DNA of 64,000 nt from JBMNMS01 sp050953445 (GCA_050953445.1 JBMNMS010000002.1:124001-188000), one strand, 5' to 3'. Positions 17,574 through 25,802 are shown, numbered from the stretch's first letter. Made by a program: numbers and translations. Notes: generated by a model not told the origin, from the sequence alone.

Positions 17574-18858
17574 ATAAGTCTTTAAAATTGAAACTGCACT
17601 TACCGGAAGAGTAATCTGCTACTATATGTCCTTTGCCGGAAAGTCTATACTTATATGTGACAAGCCCATCCAGGCCCACCGGTCCTCTGGCATGAAGTTT
17701 CCCCGTACTAATGCCTACCTCAGCCCCAAATCCGTAGCGGAATCCATCGGCAAACCTGGTGGAGCAATTGTGGTAGACACCGGCAGAATCCACTAAAAGC
17801 ATGAAGTCAGAGGCGGCCTTCTCATCCTGGGTTATTATTGAGTCGGTGTGATGGGATCCATAATAGTTAATGTGTTCAATCGCTTCTTTTAGGCTGTCTA
17901 CAATTTTTATGGATAAAATGTTGTCTAAATATTCGGTTTCGAAATCTTCTAAGGAGGCGGTCTTACAATCGATTATCTGTCTGGTTAAATCACACCCCCT
18001 GAGTTCGACACCGTTTAAATCAAAAGCCTGCTTTAAGGGGGGAAGCAGGGAATCCGCAGCATCCTTGTGAACCAGCAGGGTTTCTGCGGCATTACAGGCG
18101 GCTACGTATTGAGTTTTTGAATCCACAATAATTTGTATGGCCTTGTTAAGATCCAGCGATTTGTCTGCATATACATGACATATGCCATCGGCGTGTCCCA
18201 TAACCGGAATCTTAGAATTATCCATGATGTATTTGACAAATTCGTTAGAGCCCCTTGGAATAAGAAGGTCTATATCCTTATCGCACTTTAAAAGGGCATC
18301 TATATCGGATCTGCTTTCCAGCAGGGTAAGGAAACCTGATGGGACACCGGCAGATAATCCGGCCTGATATATGATTTCATACAGAATTCTATTGGTATTA
18401 GCTGCCTCACTTCCCCCTTTTAGAATCGAGCAATTCCCGCTTTTCAAACATAGGGTGGCAATCTGCACCAGTGCATCAGGTCTGGATTCAAAGATGACGC
18501 CTATGACGCCAATAGGACAGCTTATTTTCTCCAGTATAAGATCCTTATCCAACCGCCTTTTGAGCAGGGTTTTAAATAATGGGTCAGGCAGATTGATAAG
18601 TCCCTTGATGCCTTCAATGGTCTCATTAAGCTTTGCTTCGTCAAACAGGAGCCGCTTAATTATTGGTTGAGGAAGTCCTGATTCCTGCGCTTTTTTCAGA
18701 TCTTCCCCATTTGCGGCAACGATTTTTTCCTTGTTCTGAAGAAGACTTTCACAGATTTGTTTTAGGGCCAGGTTTCGTACATCTTCCGACAAAGCTGCCA
18801 CTCTGACGCTATCATTTTTGATTTTGGATGTTATGTCATTCATGTTGTTTTTTTCCAT
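17572..18858 (-). CDS. proA: Glutamate-5-semialdehyde dehydrogenase (gamma-glutamyl phosphate reductase)
   Basis: The 428-residue aldehyde-dehydrogenase-fold enzyme catalyses the NADPH-dependent second step of proline synthesis from glutamate. Visible family blocks are IGVIFESRPDALVQIA, LKGGSEAANTN, PRGSNEFVKYIMDNS, the catalytic cysteine in YVAACNAAET, and RFADGFRYGFGAEVGIST. The start ATG 18858 has AAAGGAGC at the right distance; a longer in-frame form lacks support. It overlaps the upstream metallophosphoesterase by 23 bases and is probably cotranscribed with it. proB and proC lie 3 kb away on the opposite strand, so the pathway is split into two units. Confidence 0.96.
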   Translation of the reverse strand: MEKNNMNDITSKIKNDSVRVAALSEDVRNLALKQICESLLQNKEKIVAANGEDLKKAQESGLPQPIIKRLLFDEAKLNETIEGIKGLINLPDPLFKTLLKRRLDKDLILEKISCPIGVIGVIFESRPDALVQIATLCLKSGNCSILKGGSEAANTNRILYEIIYQAGLSAGVPSGFLTLLESRSDIDALLKCDKDIDLLIPRGSNEFVKYIMDNSKIPVMGHADGICHVYADKSLDLNKAIQIIVDSKTQYVAACNAAETLLVHKDAADSLLPPLKQAFDLNGVELRGCDLTRQIIDCKTASLEDFETEYLDNILSIKIVDSLKEAIEHINYYGSHHTDSIITQDEKAASDFMLLVDSAGVYHNCSTRFADGFRYGFGAEVGISTGKLHARGPVGLDGLVTYKYRLSGKGHIVADYSSGKCSFNFKDL

Positions 18859-19843
18859 TGGTTGCTCCTTTCGAATATTTTTGCTCAATACTTTTCCAAT
18901 CAAGCTTGGGACGGTATATCTTTTTCTTTCTGAAAGAAACCCATTCTATCTCTTCCATACGGAAAGACTCGATAGGTTCAGGCCCTTGCAAAACCGTGCG
19001 CCTTATATATAGTGAACCGTCCTTTTTACTGTGCATTCGCCATGATATAAGCGAAATTTCGTTGTTTTCCAGTTCCAGGCAGGTTATGCCCCGTGGATGA
19101 ATACAACAGCCAGAATTGAAATAGGCAGGTTCTCCTTTTTTGGGAAATCGGGGTCGGTGAGTGTGACCGCATATTAGCATAATATGCCTGTCCTCATTCC
19201 ATTTGTTGTAGTTTAGCTCAACCTTATGACGATGCTCGCGATTTCTGGCAGGGCTGGCCGCATATTTGACACCTAAAAGATGCATGAATCGCCAGAAAAA
19301 CCTGATGATGAAGAATGAAACAAACCAAAGCTGATCTGAAATCAGGTCTCCCTGGTGGCCGTGGACAACAAATATTTCCTGACCGCTTTCCCTTTCCTTT
19401 AAAATCAAGGCCTCATGGGCTATTAGGCCGGGGAACAGGGGGACATATGAGTCGGAATAATCATCGTAGATATGATACAGGTTTTTCCGCAGATAGTCTT
19501 CATTGCGAAGTTGCAAGTTATGATTACCATAAAGCATATACATTCTTCCATCCTCGAAAAATCTACGCAGCAGGTCAAAGATTTGCGGATGAGCCGAGTA
19601 TATATGACGATAGCTACTTTGCTCTAAAAGCTCGTCCCCGTCACCGATTTCAATATAGGTATAGGCATTATCGTTATAGTAGTCCAGAGCACGGTAATAA
19701 ATGTGACGGTTTCTTCCAAATTCGTCGGAAAGGCTATCGTCACCACGATGTACATCGCTAAAAAAAACAAATTTCGAACTACCATCGAAGGGCACCGGAA
19801 AAGCATCGCGAAACACCTTATCCAATCTTGCTCTCGTATTCAT
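18836..19843 (-). CDS. Metallophosphoesterase (calcineurin-like)
   Basis: The 335-residue protein shows the metallophosphoesterase motifs in order: FFSDVHRGDD near residue 28, IGDGDE near 62, YGNHN near 103, a HGHQGD block near 158 and CGHTHRP near 230. These form the dinuclear metal site. The substrate is unknown; the family includes phosphodiesterases and UDP-sugar and nucleotide hydrolases. GNHN and GHTHR are intact, so it should be active. The start ATG 19843 has AGGAG 7 bases upstream. It lies between a YprB-type exonuclease and proA on the minus strand. Confidence 0.85.
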   Translation of the reverse strand: MNTRARLDKVFRDAFPVPFDGSSKFVFFSDVHRGDDSLSDEFGRNRHIYYRALDYYNDNAYTYIEIGDGDELLEQSSYRHIYSAHPQIFDLLRRFFEDGRMYMLYGNHNLQLRNEDYLRKNLYHIYDDYSDSYVPLFPGLIAHEALILKERESGQEIFVVHGHQGDLISDQLWFVSFFIIRFFWRFMHLLGVKYAASPARNREHRHKVELNYNKWNEDRHIMLICGHTHRPRFPKKGEPAYFNSGCCIHPRGITCLELENNEISLISWRMHSKKDGSLYIRRTVLQGPEPIESFRMEEIEWVSFRKKKIYRPKLDWKSIEQKYSKGATNGKKQHE

Positions 19844-19885
19844 AACAACACTCCTGTTTGTGCAATTGCGGTCTTGACAATTTAA

Positions 19886-20881
19886 TTATATCATATCATC
19901 CATGATTGTCCTAAGTATTTCCCTTGCCAAAATGTTCATTTCATGGTATCGAGGCCATTGATCATATAAAATCAGGTAGCCGGATTGAAATCCTTCCAGC
20001 GGTGTTAGGGGGGAATGGTTCAAGGGCAGGTGGGAAACATCCACAAAAAGTCTTCCTATTTCATGTCGACAGGGAAGGTTCAAAGTGAAGGTATCGTTTT
20101 TTATATCAAATATGGCTTTGAAGCTTTCCGTGTAGGCGTGGTAATCAAAGGGCATATTCTTTATACTCCCTCCAATGTTAAGGGAATTACCCTTTAGTGA
20201 TATGGAGCGTATGAAGCATCTCATGTTATTCCTAGCGACGGTGAATCCCTCATTGAACAGGATTTTATGAATGTCAAGTTTTTCAGTAACTCTTAGCAAA
20301 CGGGATAATTGAAAAAGGTCATCGCTATTATGAAGCAATATGCGGTCTTTTAATACAGAAGCCCCCGTTTTCAAATATTCTTTATACAACTTTACGCTTT
20401 GCTGGCCGGTTATTTCGTCAGTTCTTTTCCCGGATATGCCTAAAAAACCCTCAATGGTTTTTTGCTTTAAATCGGGAAGGAATTGACGGAAGGGGGAGTA
20501 AAGGTTACAAACCCTGTAAAGGTCAAGGGATTGGTAGCAGGTAAGGGGGGAGGTCATCCCGTTGAATCGGAATCTATTATGCAGGAACGGAATATCGAAG
20601 CGATGTCCGTTATATGTTATAAGTACATCTGTATTTGACAATAAGTTTGCATAGATCTGCAAAAGCACCTTTTCTTCATCGTAATTTTCGGCCAGGTACT
20701 GTACCATACTGAGCCTGTCTTTTTCCGGAAACAGTGCACCGCCCAGGATGAATTGGGAGTGGATTGGTGAAAGGCCGGTGGTTTCAATATCCAGAAACCC
20801 TATCGTCAAGCCTTCCAGGTATTCTCCTAAGGCGGCAGGCATGTATAAAGATGTGTCTATTTGTTGTTTAATATGTTCCAT
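19886..20881 (-). CDS. YprB-type RNase H-like 3'-5' exonuclease
   Basis: The 331-residue protein has a DEDD-fold: GFLDIETTG gives the first Asp/Glu near residues 31-34, NGHRFDIPFLHNRF a later Asp, and HNSDDLFQL the last (H-x3-D, the DEDDh pattern). This fits the YprB ribonuclease-H-like domain family (COG3359), whose B. subtilis member is uncharacterised. No clear ribosome-binding site precedes the ATG at 20881, which is unusual here; the start lies only about 30 bases after the terminator of the predicted small RNA gene. An AT-rich TTAATATAG sits just before the ATG, so a very short or absent leader is possible. Confidence 0.8.
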   Translation of the reverse strand: MEHIKQQIDTSLYMPAALGEYLEGLTIGFLDIETTGLSPIHSQFILGGALFPEKDRLSMVQYLAENYDEEKVLLQIYANLLSNTDVLITYNGHRFDIPFLHNRFRFNGMTSPLTCYQSLDLYRVCNLYSPFRQFLPDLKQKTIEGFLGISGKRTDEITGQQSVKLYKEYLKTGASVLKDRILLHNSDDLFQLSRLLRVTEKLDIHKILFNEGFTVARNNMRCFIRSISLKGNSLNIGGSIKNMPFDYHAYTESFKAIFDIKNDTFTLNLPCRHEIGRLFVDVSHLPLNHSPLTPLEGFQSGYLILYDQWPRYHEMNILAREILRTIMDDMI

Positions 20882-20907
20882 GAAACTATATTAACATACT
20901 TTTCGTT

Positions 20908-21002
20908 CGGATAGAACAAAAGAGCCTGCGGGGAAGCAGGCTCTTTTGTTCAAAAGGGGTATTGGGATTAGAGATTAGTGAGGTTATCGGGGGGATAACC
21001 TC
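20908..21002 (-). ncRNA. Predicted C-rich small RNA
   Basis: A minus-strand transcription unit of about 95 bases. The promoter start point near 21002 coincides with the first base of hairpin 1: a perfect 9-bp stem (GAGGTTATC/GATAACCTC) with a CCCCC loop. A 28-base unpaired linker with CCC and CCCC follows, then a perfect 16-bp stem (GAACAAAAGAGCCTGC and its complement) with a TTCCCC loop, whose TCTTTTGTT arm can act as terminator. Every unpaired part is C-rich and could pair with G-rich ribosome-binding sites. I know of no exact match. The similarity in style to pyrimidine-rich regulatory RNAs of Firmicutes is an inference. Confidence 0.6.
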
Positions 21003-21008
21003 AAAACC

Positions 21009-21036
21009 ATTATAGCAACTCAGAAATAAAAAGCAA
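21009..21036 (-). promoter_or_regulatory. Promoter of the small RNA
   Basis: On the minus strand TTGCTT (21036-21031), a 16-base spacer, and a perfect TATAAT (21014-21009). The expected start, 7 bases on, is 21002, the first base of the first hairpin. Confidence 0.65.
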
Positions 21037-21136
21037 TACTTAGCTGAAAAAAGAATACTATTTATTTAGTATAATTTATTTTTATCGTTCTTCTAATATA
21101 GTGATAATTCGACAAAGCTCATAAAGTATAATGGCC

Positions 21137-21164
21137 AGAGGAAAACAATGGGAAAGGGGAATAA
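21137..21164 (+). promoter_or_regulatory. Possible sigma-H promoter of spoVS
   Basis: AGAGGAAAA (21137-21145) fits the sigma-H -35 pattern RnAGGAwww and GGGGAATAA (21156-21164) fits the -10 pattern RnnGAATww. The spacer is 10 bases, one or two shorter than usual. spoVS is sigma-H-dependent in B. subtilis. Confidence 0.4.
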
Positions 21165-21194
21165 TAAGACAAACTCAAAGGGAGGATTACATCA

Positions 21195-21455
21195 ATGGAA
21201 GTTTTAAAAGTATCAGCAAAATCAAACCCTAATTCGGTTGCAGGAGCATTGGCAGGAGTGATGAGAGAAAGAGGAGGAGCCGAAATCCAGGCCATCGGTG
21301 CAGGAGCGCTAAATCAGGCTGTTAAGGCGGTGGCCATCGCTCGGGGGTTTGTTGCACCGGGGGGAATCGATCTGGTATGCGTGCCTGCATTTACGGATAT
21401 ACAGATAGAAGGGGAGGAGCGTACAGCGATTAAATTAATTGTAGAATCCAGGTAA
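21195..21455 (+). CDS. spoVS: Stage V sporulation protein S
   Basis: The 86-residue protein matches SpoVS along its whole length: MEVLKVSAKSNPNSVAGALAG, then AIGAGALNQAVKAVAIARG and IQIEGEERTAIKL. SpoVS is a small Alba-like putative nucleic-acid-binding protein needed for normal spore coat and cortex development in B. subtilis, and it also occurs in Thermus-type non-sporulators. AAAGGGAGG at 21178-21186 supports the start. It is flanked by a sigma-H-like promoter and a strong terminator, so it is monocistronic. Confidence 0.97.
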   Translation: MEVLKVSAKSNPNSVAGALAGVMRERGGAEIQAIGAGALNQAVKAVAIARGFVAPGGIDLVCVPAFTDIQIEGEERTAIKLIVESR

Positions 21456-21469
21456 AAGTGTAATTGAAG

Positions 21470-21505
21470 TATCGGCTTTGAAGAACTCAAGGCCGATATT
21501 TTTTA
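21470..21505 (+). terminator. Terminator behind spoVS
   Basis: A 12-bp stem, TATCGGCTTTGA with TCAAGGCCGATA (one G-U), followed by TTTTTT. Confidence 0.88.
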
Positions 21506-21511
21506 ATTTCA

Positions 21512-21540
21512 TTGTAAATCGCTGTCTTGTGTAGTATTCT
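21512..21540 (+). promoter_or_regulatory. Possible sigma-A promoter of proB-proC
   Basis: TTGTAA at 21512-21517 and TATTCT at 21535-21540 are separated by 17 bases. The boxes are only moderate, but the place is right, between the spoVS terminator and proB. Confidence 0.4.
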
Positions 21541-21582
21541 AAATAATGAAGAAATAGAAGAGGAGTAAATCATAACAATAAA

Positions 21583-22389
21583 ATGAGTGTTATTACCGAA
21601 CTAATAGAAGATAGCAATAAAATTGTGGTTAAAATAGGCAGTAATACCTTATCCGATGAAAATGGTCACGTTAGCCGGGATATTCTGGGAAACATAGTTG
21701 ATCAGTTATGTCATTTGATAAAAAAGGGAAAGAGAATCATAATAGTTTCTTCAGGTGCCGGAATCTGCGGTGTGGCAGCGATTAATAAATGGCAGCGAAG
21801 GGATGATATGAATTACAAACAGGCCCTTTGCGCTATCGGGCAGGTGGAGCTGATGAATGCCTACAAAAGCTTTTTTGCACTTCATGGTATTCATGTGGGG
21901 CAAATTCTTTTATCGCGAGATGATTTTGGTGATCATAATCGTAATATCCATATACGAAACACTTTGTTTACGCTGGTGGATGAAGGTGTTGTCCCTATAA
22001 TAAATGAAAATGACAGCGTCTGTGTGGAAGAAATTAAAATTGGGGATAATGACACCCTCAGTGCATTGACATCTAATCTGTGGGGGGCAGATCTTCTCAT
22101 ACTTATGAGCGACATAGATGGGGTATATGATAAAAACCCCAAGAACTTCAAAGATGCGGAGTTAATAGAAGAGGTTTATGATATTGACGGACTTTTGATG
22201 GAAATCGACCCCCGGGGGAAAAGCGATTTTGGCACCGGAGGTATATTGACGAAGATTTCTGCTGCAAGGATGGTGGGGGAATACGGTACCCCCATGATAC
22301 TTATAAATGGTACCAAAAAGGACATCCTTCGCAAGATAGCTTCCGGAGAAGAAAAGGGAACAGTATTCTTTGGCGGAGTATTAAGATAA
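21583..22389 (+). CDS. proB: Glutamate 5-kinase without PUA domain
   Basis: The 268-residue amino-acid kinase phosphorylates glutamate in the first step of proline synthesis. Visible are VVKIGSNTL, IIVSSGA, GQILLSRDDF, the NENDSV block, FGDNDTLSA-type residues (IGDNDTLSALTS) and GTGGILTKISAARM. The length matches the short form lacking the C-terminal PUA domain found in E. coli. The only good ribosome-binding site, GAGGAG near 21559-21564, lies 17-18 bases before the ATG, farther than normal, and no in-frame alternative start is closer. proC follows 22 bases later, in the same operon. Confidence 0.95.
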   Translation: MSVITELIEDSNKIVVKIGSNTLSDENGHVSRDILGNIVDQLCHLIKKGKRIIIVSSGAGICGVAAINKWQRRDDMNYKQALCAIGQVELMNAYKSFFALHGIHVGQILLSRDDFGDHNRNIHIRNTLFTLVDEGVVPIINENDSVCVEEIKIGDNDTLSALTSNLWGADLLILMSDIDGVYDKNPKNFKDAELIEEVYDIDGLLMEIDPRGKSDFGTGGILTKISAARMVGEYGTPMILINGTKKDILRKIASGEEKGTVFFGGVLR

Positions 22390-22411
22390 GTTAAAATTAG
22401 GAGGAAGAGCT

Positions 22412-23212
22412 ATGAGAATTGGCTTTATAGGTATGGGTAACATGGGGATTGCCATTTTAAAAGGTTACCTTAACGGAAGTAATAACGATCCCCGAAATAT
22501 AACGGTATACGATATTGATGAAGCAAAATTGGAGGGTTTATCCGATGAACTGGGGATAAATGTTGCAAAAAGCGAATCGGATGTGGTTAGAATGTCCCAT
22601 ATGGTTATTTTAGCCATAAAGCCTGATGTTTATGATCGGGTTCTTTCAGATATAAGCGGGGATGTAAAGGATGATACCATCATTTTGTCTCTGGCGGCAG
22701 GCATCAAAGTATCATATATTGAAGGTTTTTTTAAGAAAAATATAAAGGTAGTAAGGGTTATGCCCAATACGCCGGCACTGACGGGAAAGGGTATGAGTGC
22801 ATTGTGTCATAATTCTCATGTAGGGCAGGAGGATTTTGAAAAAGCTATAAGTCTGTTCAAAACTCTGGGTCTTGCAGAACCGGTAGATGAAAGATTGATG
22901 GACGCTGTAATTGGGGTAAGCGGCAGCAGTCCGGCCTATGTTTATATGTTCATTGAAGCTTTGGCCGATGGTGCTGTGGAACAGGGAATGCCAAGAAAGC
23001 AAGCCTATACATTTGCGGCTCAGGCGGTTATAGGGGCGGCATCTATGGTTATGGAAACAGGAATCCATCCCGGTGAACTGAAGGATATGGTATGCTCGCC
23101 AGGGGGAACCACCATTGCAGCGGTAGGAGCTTTAGAGGAAAAGGGATTTAGGGATGCGGTAATAACGGCAGTGCGCAAGGCGGCAGAAAAGTCGCGGGAA
23201 ATGGATAGATAA
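22412..23212 (+). CDS. proC: Pyrroline-5-carboxylate reductase
   Basis: The 266-residue enzyme performs the last step of proline synthesis. It starts with the dinucleotide-binding RIGFIGMGNMG, has ILAIKPD, RVMPNTPALTGKGMSAL, and the C-terminal signature PGGTTIAAVGALEEKGFRDA (with the conserved VCSPGGTT box). GGAGGAAGAG supports the ATG. It sits between proB and a Nudix gene that starts one base after its stop. Confidence 0.97.
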   Translation: MRIGFIGMGNMGIAILKGYLNGSNNDPRNITVYDIDEAKLEGLSDELGINVAKSESDVVRMSHMVILAIKPDVYDRVLSDISGDVKDDTIILSLAAGIKVSYIEGFFKKNIKVVRVMPNTPALTGKGMSALCHNSHVGQEDFEKAISLFKTLGLAEPVDERLMDAVIGVSGSSPAYVYMFIEALADGAVEQGMPRKQAYTFAAQAVIGAASMVMETGIHPGELKDMVCSPGGTTIAAVGALEEKGFRDAVITAVRKAAEKSREMDR

Positions 23213-23213
23213 T

Positions 23214-23750
23214 ATGGTTTATGAAGAAAGGACTTTGAGCAGCCAACGTATTTATGAAGGCAAAATACTGAATCTAAGAAGGGACAAGGTACTTGCTGTA
23301 GGAGAACAGGAAGCTTATCGGGAAATTGTAGAGCATGGTGGAGGGGTAACCATAGCAGCCATAACCCATGATGGCAAGATGGTTATGGTAAGACAATATC
23401 GAAAAGCAGCTGAAAAGGTGGTTCTGGAGGCCCCGGCGGGGAAAAAGGAAAGGGGAGAGGATCCGGAACTTACTGCAATCAGAGAGCTGAAGGAGGAAAC
23501 GGGCTATACCCCGGGGAAGATTCAATGGATTGCATCTTTCTATTCTTCAATAGGATATTCAACAGAAGTCATCACCATATATTTGGCCACGGATCTTACG
23601 CCGGGAGAGATGGAGTTAGATGAAAATGAGGCAATAGAGGTTTTGGAATACGATTTATCCCAGTTAAAAGAAATGGCAATAAGAGGGGAGATAGAGGATG
23701 GAAAGACAATAGTTGCTATATTATTAGCCGCTGAAAAAATGGGCATATGA
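23214..23750 (+). CDS. Nudix hydrolase, ADP-ribose pyrophosphatase type
   Basis: The 178-residue protein has a complete Nudix box G-x5-E-x7-REL-KEE-TG at residues 76-98, preceded by the VVLEAPAGK block typical of the ADP-ribose pyrophosphatase (NudF/YqkG) group, with VRQYRKAAE upstream. Such enzymes clear ADP-ribose and related sugar nucleotides. It begins one base after the proC stop, so translation is likely coupled. Its 3' end overlaps the convergent spoIIM by 35 bases. Confidence 0.92.
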   Translation: MVYEERTLSSQRIYEGKILNLRRDKVLAVGEQEAYREIVEHGGGVTIAAITHDGKMVMVRQYRKAAEKVVLEAPAGKKERGEDPELTAIRELKEETGYTPGKIQWIASFYSSIGYSTEVITIYLATDLTPGEMELDENEAIEVLEYDLSQLKEMAIRGEIEDGKTIVAILLAAEKMGI

Positions 23751-24348
23751 AGCCATCTATGAAGGAGCCTACAAACGTTAGCAACAGCAGAAAAAGCTGA
23801 AGGGTAAGATAGTTTTTACCATTCTTTTTTATAAAATATATGACACTTCCCTGTCTCCATCGAATTAAAGAGGTGCTGTAATCGATGGCCATCACAGCGG
23901 AAAGCAGCAGGGCCGGCAGTATGATTATATTGGGGGGGATAAGGGTTAGGGCAGTTAAAAAAACACCCTTGACACCTAAGGCATCCATTAGAAGGGTTGA
24001 TGCGAACCCCAGGGTAGCCCCCTTGTAGGCCAGGGAAACAAAGATTAATGGGAAGCCTATCAGGGTAAAGCCGGAAAGGGCTATAAGAATGAGGAGGCCC
24101 ATATTTTGCAAACATGAAATGCGGAACACAGTCATAAGATCTCCCGTTGAAGCGATGTCCTTGCTGAATCCGGAAGCAAGGAAGGAAAAGAGATTTTTTT
24201 TAGTGTCCCATTTCAAAAAAACCTCCATGGCGGTACCTGTGGATATACCGAAGATGAAAAAGAAGGAAGCCGTTAAAAGTGAAGGAAGATTAGGCTTTAA
24301 GGAATTGGCAAGGTGGTTCAGGGTTTTCCTGTCTAAAAGTTTTTTCAT
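23716..24348 (-). CDS. spoIIM: Stage II sporulation protein M
   Basis: The 210-residue membrane protein has about five hydrophobic segments and the SpoIIM features: a charged cytoplasmic start, SLLTASFFFIFGISTG as the first membrane helix, and a C-terminal LTFVGSFIDGFI helix. SpoIIM, with SpoIID and SpoIIP, forms the peptidoglycan-degrading complex that drives engulfment of the forespore. GGGGAGGA eight bases before ATG 24348 decides the start; an ATG 18 bases upstream has none. The end overlaps the convergent Nudix gene. Confidence 0.92.
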   Translation of the reverse strand: MKKLLDRKTLNHLANSLKPNLPSLLTASFFFIFGISTGTAMEVFLKWDTKKNLFSFLASGFSKDIASTGDLMTVFRISCLQNMGLLILIALSGFTLIGFPLIFVSLAYKGATLGFASTLLMDALGVKGVFLTALTLIPPNIIILPALLLSAVMAIDYSTSLIRWRQGSVIYFIKKNGKNYLTLQLFLLLLTFVGSFIDGFICPFFQRLII

Positions 24349-24445
24349 ACTGTTTGTCCTCCCCATGACAGATTAATATAATGCTTATGTTCGGGGGTGG
24401 CAATTAATGCTGAAGATAGGAATTTTACATTTTTTTTATTCTAAC

Positions 24446-24474
24446 TTGCATTGGTGCTGGAGACGTGTTAAAAT
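24446..24474 (+). promoter_or_regulatory. Sigma-A promoter of rplS
   Basis: TTGCAT at 24446-24451, exactly 17 bases, TAAAAT at 24469-24474. The transcript start would be near 24481. Confidence 0.65.
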
Positions 24475-24480
24475 AATGAG

Positions 24481-24548
24481 CGTGTATTACGGACGGTCCT
24501 CTGGATATAAGCCAAGAACGTCTTTGAAGAGAGGAGGAACAAAAGGTC
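24481..24548 (+). promoter_or_regulatory. Possible L19 leader (ribosomal-protein autoregulatory RNA)
   Basis: The 68-base leader between promoter and rplS contains GGACGGTCC and a ACGTCTTTGAAGAG stretch that can form small hairpins just before the GAGGAGG site. L19 leader RNAs are known upstream of rplS in other Firmicutes. I can only place it by position and length, so this is tentative. Confidence 0.3.
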
Positions 24549-24896
24549 ATGGATATAATGAGGATTGTGGAACAGGACTATCTCAAGGATGATATACCGG
24601 ATTTTTCCGTGGGAGACACGGTGAAGGTTCACATCAAAATTAAAGAAGGAACCCGGGAGCGGATTCAGATCTTTGAAGGATTCGTCCTCAAAAAGCAAAA
24701 TGGCGGAATTGCGGAAACTTTTACTGTGAGAAGACTTGCGTCAGGCGTAGGAGTTGAAAAAACGTTTCCAGTTCATTCACCGGGAATCGATAAGATCGAG
24801 GTAGTTAAGAAGGGACAGGTCAGAAGAGCTAAGCTGAACTACATGCGTGAAAGAACGGGTAAGGCGGCAAGAATAAAAAGCAAAGAAGTACAGTAA
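24549..24896 (+). CDS. rplS: 50S ribosomal protein L19
   Basis: The 115-residue L19 protein, located at the 30S-50S interface, has the family motifs FSVGDTVKVHIKIKEG, RIQIFEGFVLKK, TFTVRRLASGVGVEKTFP and HSPGIDKIEVVKKGQVRRAKL. GAGGAGGAAC precedes the ATG. It is separated from the usual rpsP-rimM-trmD genes here and has its own promoter and terminator, followed by rbgA; no signal-peptidase gene lies between, as is often seen in related genomes. Confidence 0.98.
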   Translation: MDIMRIVEQDYLKDDIPDFSVGDTVKVHIKIKEGTRERIQIFEGFVLKKQNGGIAETFTVRRLASGVGVEKTFPVHSPGIDKIEVVKKGQVRRAKLNYMRERTGKAARIKSKEVQ

Positions 24897-24901
24897 AGAT
24901 A

Positions 24902-24925
24902 AGGGGGCCTTTGGCCCTCTTTTTG
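24902..24925 (+). terminator. Terminator behind rplS
   Basis: AGGGGGCC pairs with GGCCCTCT around a TTT loop, followed by TTTTTG. Confidence 0.85.
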
Positions 24926-24947
24926 TTAAAGGGATCAGGCTGGGAAA

Positions 24948-25802
24948 ATGGAGATAAAAAACATTAACTGGTATCCGGGACATATGAAGAAGACTCGGGA
25001 AATGATACAGGAGAATCTAAAAATGGTGGATGCGGCCATAGAGGTTGTCGATGCCCGCATTCCAATTTCAAGTAGAAACCCAATAATAGATGAACTCATC
25101 GGTGGAAAACCCAGGATTATAGTCTTAAACAAAAGCGACTTAGCTGATGAAGAGATTACAAAGGAATGGAGAGAATCTTTCAGTAAAAAGGGATACTCAT
25201 CCCTTCCGATAAATTCAATGAAGGGGACAGGTATTCCTCAACTATTCCAACAGCTTCTTCTTTTACAGGAAGGTTTGGATAGGAAAAGGGGCAGAAAAAG
25301 AATGTTGCGCCTTATGATTGTAGGGGTTCCCAATGTAGGGAAATCATCCCTTATAAACAGACTGACAGGTAAGAAGGGGGCTAAGATAGGGGATCGCCCC
25401 GGGGTTACCAGGGGAAAGCAGTGGGTTTCCCTAAAAAACGGCATGCAATTATTGGATACACCGGGCATCCTATGGCCTAAATTTGAAGATCCAAATGTGG
25501 GACTTAATCTGGCTTTCTGTGGTTGCATTAAGGACGAAATACTCGACACATCGGAGTTGGCTTTGAAGCTTATGGAGGTTCTTGTAAAAAAATACCCCCA
25601 TGGTCTTGTGGAAAGATATAAGTTGGAGGGGTTAAAGGAAACCCCATTGGAAGTCATGGAATCCATAGCGCTTAAGAGAGGCTATGTTTTGTCGGGGAAA
25701 AGAATAGATTATGAGAGAACCGGAAGGTCGATTTTAGACGAATTCCGCTCCGGTTTGATCGGAAGAATAACCTTGGAAAGGGTTGGAATTGAAAATTTTT
25801 AA
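24948..25802 (+). CDS. rbgA: Ribosome biogenesis GTPase
   Basis: The 284-residue circularly permuted GTPase (YlqF/RbgA) assists late 50S subunit assembly. The motif order is G4 (NKSD, 61-64), G1 (GVPNVGKSS, 126-134), G2/G3 (GVTRGKQW and LLDTPGILWP), as expected for permuted GTPases. The N-terminal NWYPGHMKK is the family signature. It comes 50 bases behind rplS, after a terminator, and starts the operon rbgA-rnhB-cbiM-larEBC. Confidence 0.96.
   Translation: MEIKNINWYPGHMKKTREMIQENLKMVDAAIEVVDARIPISSRNPIIDELIGGKPRIIVLNKSDLADEEITKEWRESFSKKGYSSLPINSMKGTGIPQLFQQLLLLQEGLDRKRGRKRMLRLMIVGVPNVGKSSLINRLTGKKGAKIGDRPGVTRGKQWVSLKNGMQLLDTPGILWPKFEDPNVGLNLAFCGCIKDEILDTSELALKLMEVLVKKYPHGLVERYKLEGLKETPLEVMESIALKRGYVLSGKRIDYERTGRSILDEFRSGLIGRITLERVGIENF

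Noticed and set aside
20980..21002. Hairpin read on the plus strand as a spoVS leader or terminator
   Set aside because: On the plus strand no promoter precedes it and no T-run follows it; the minus-strand promoter fits exactly at its end.
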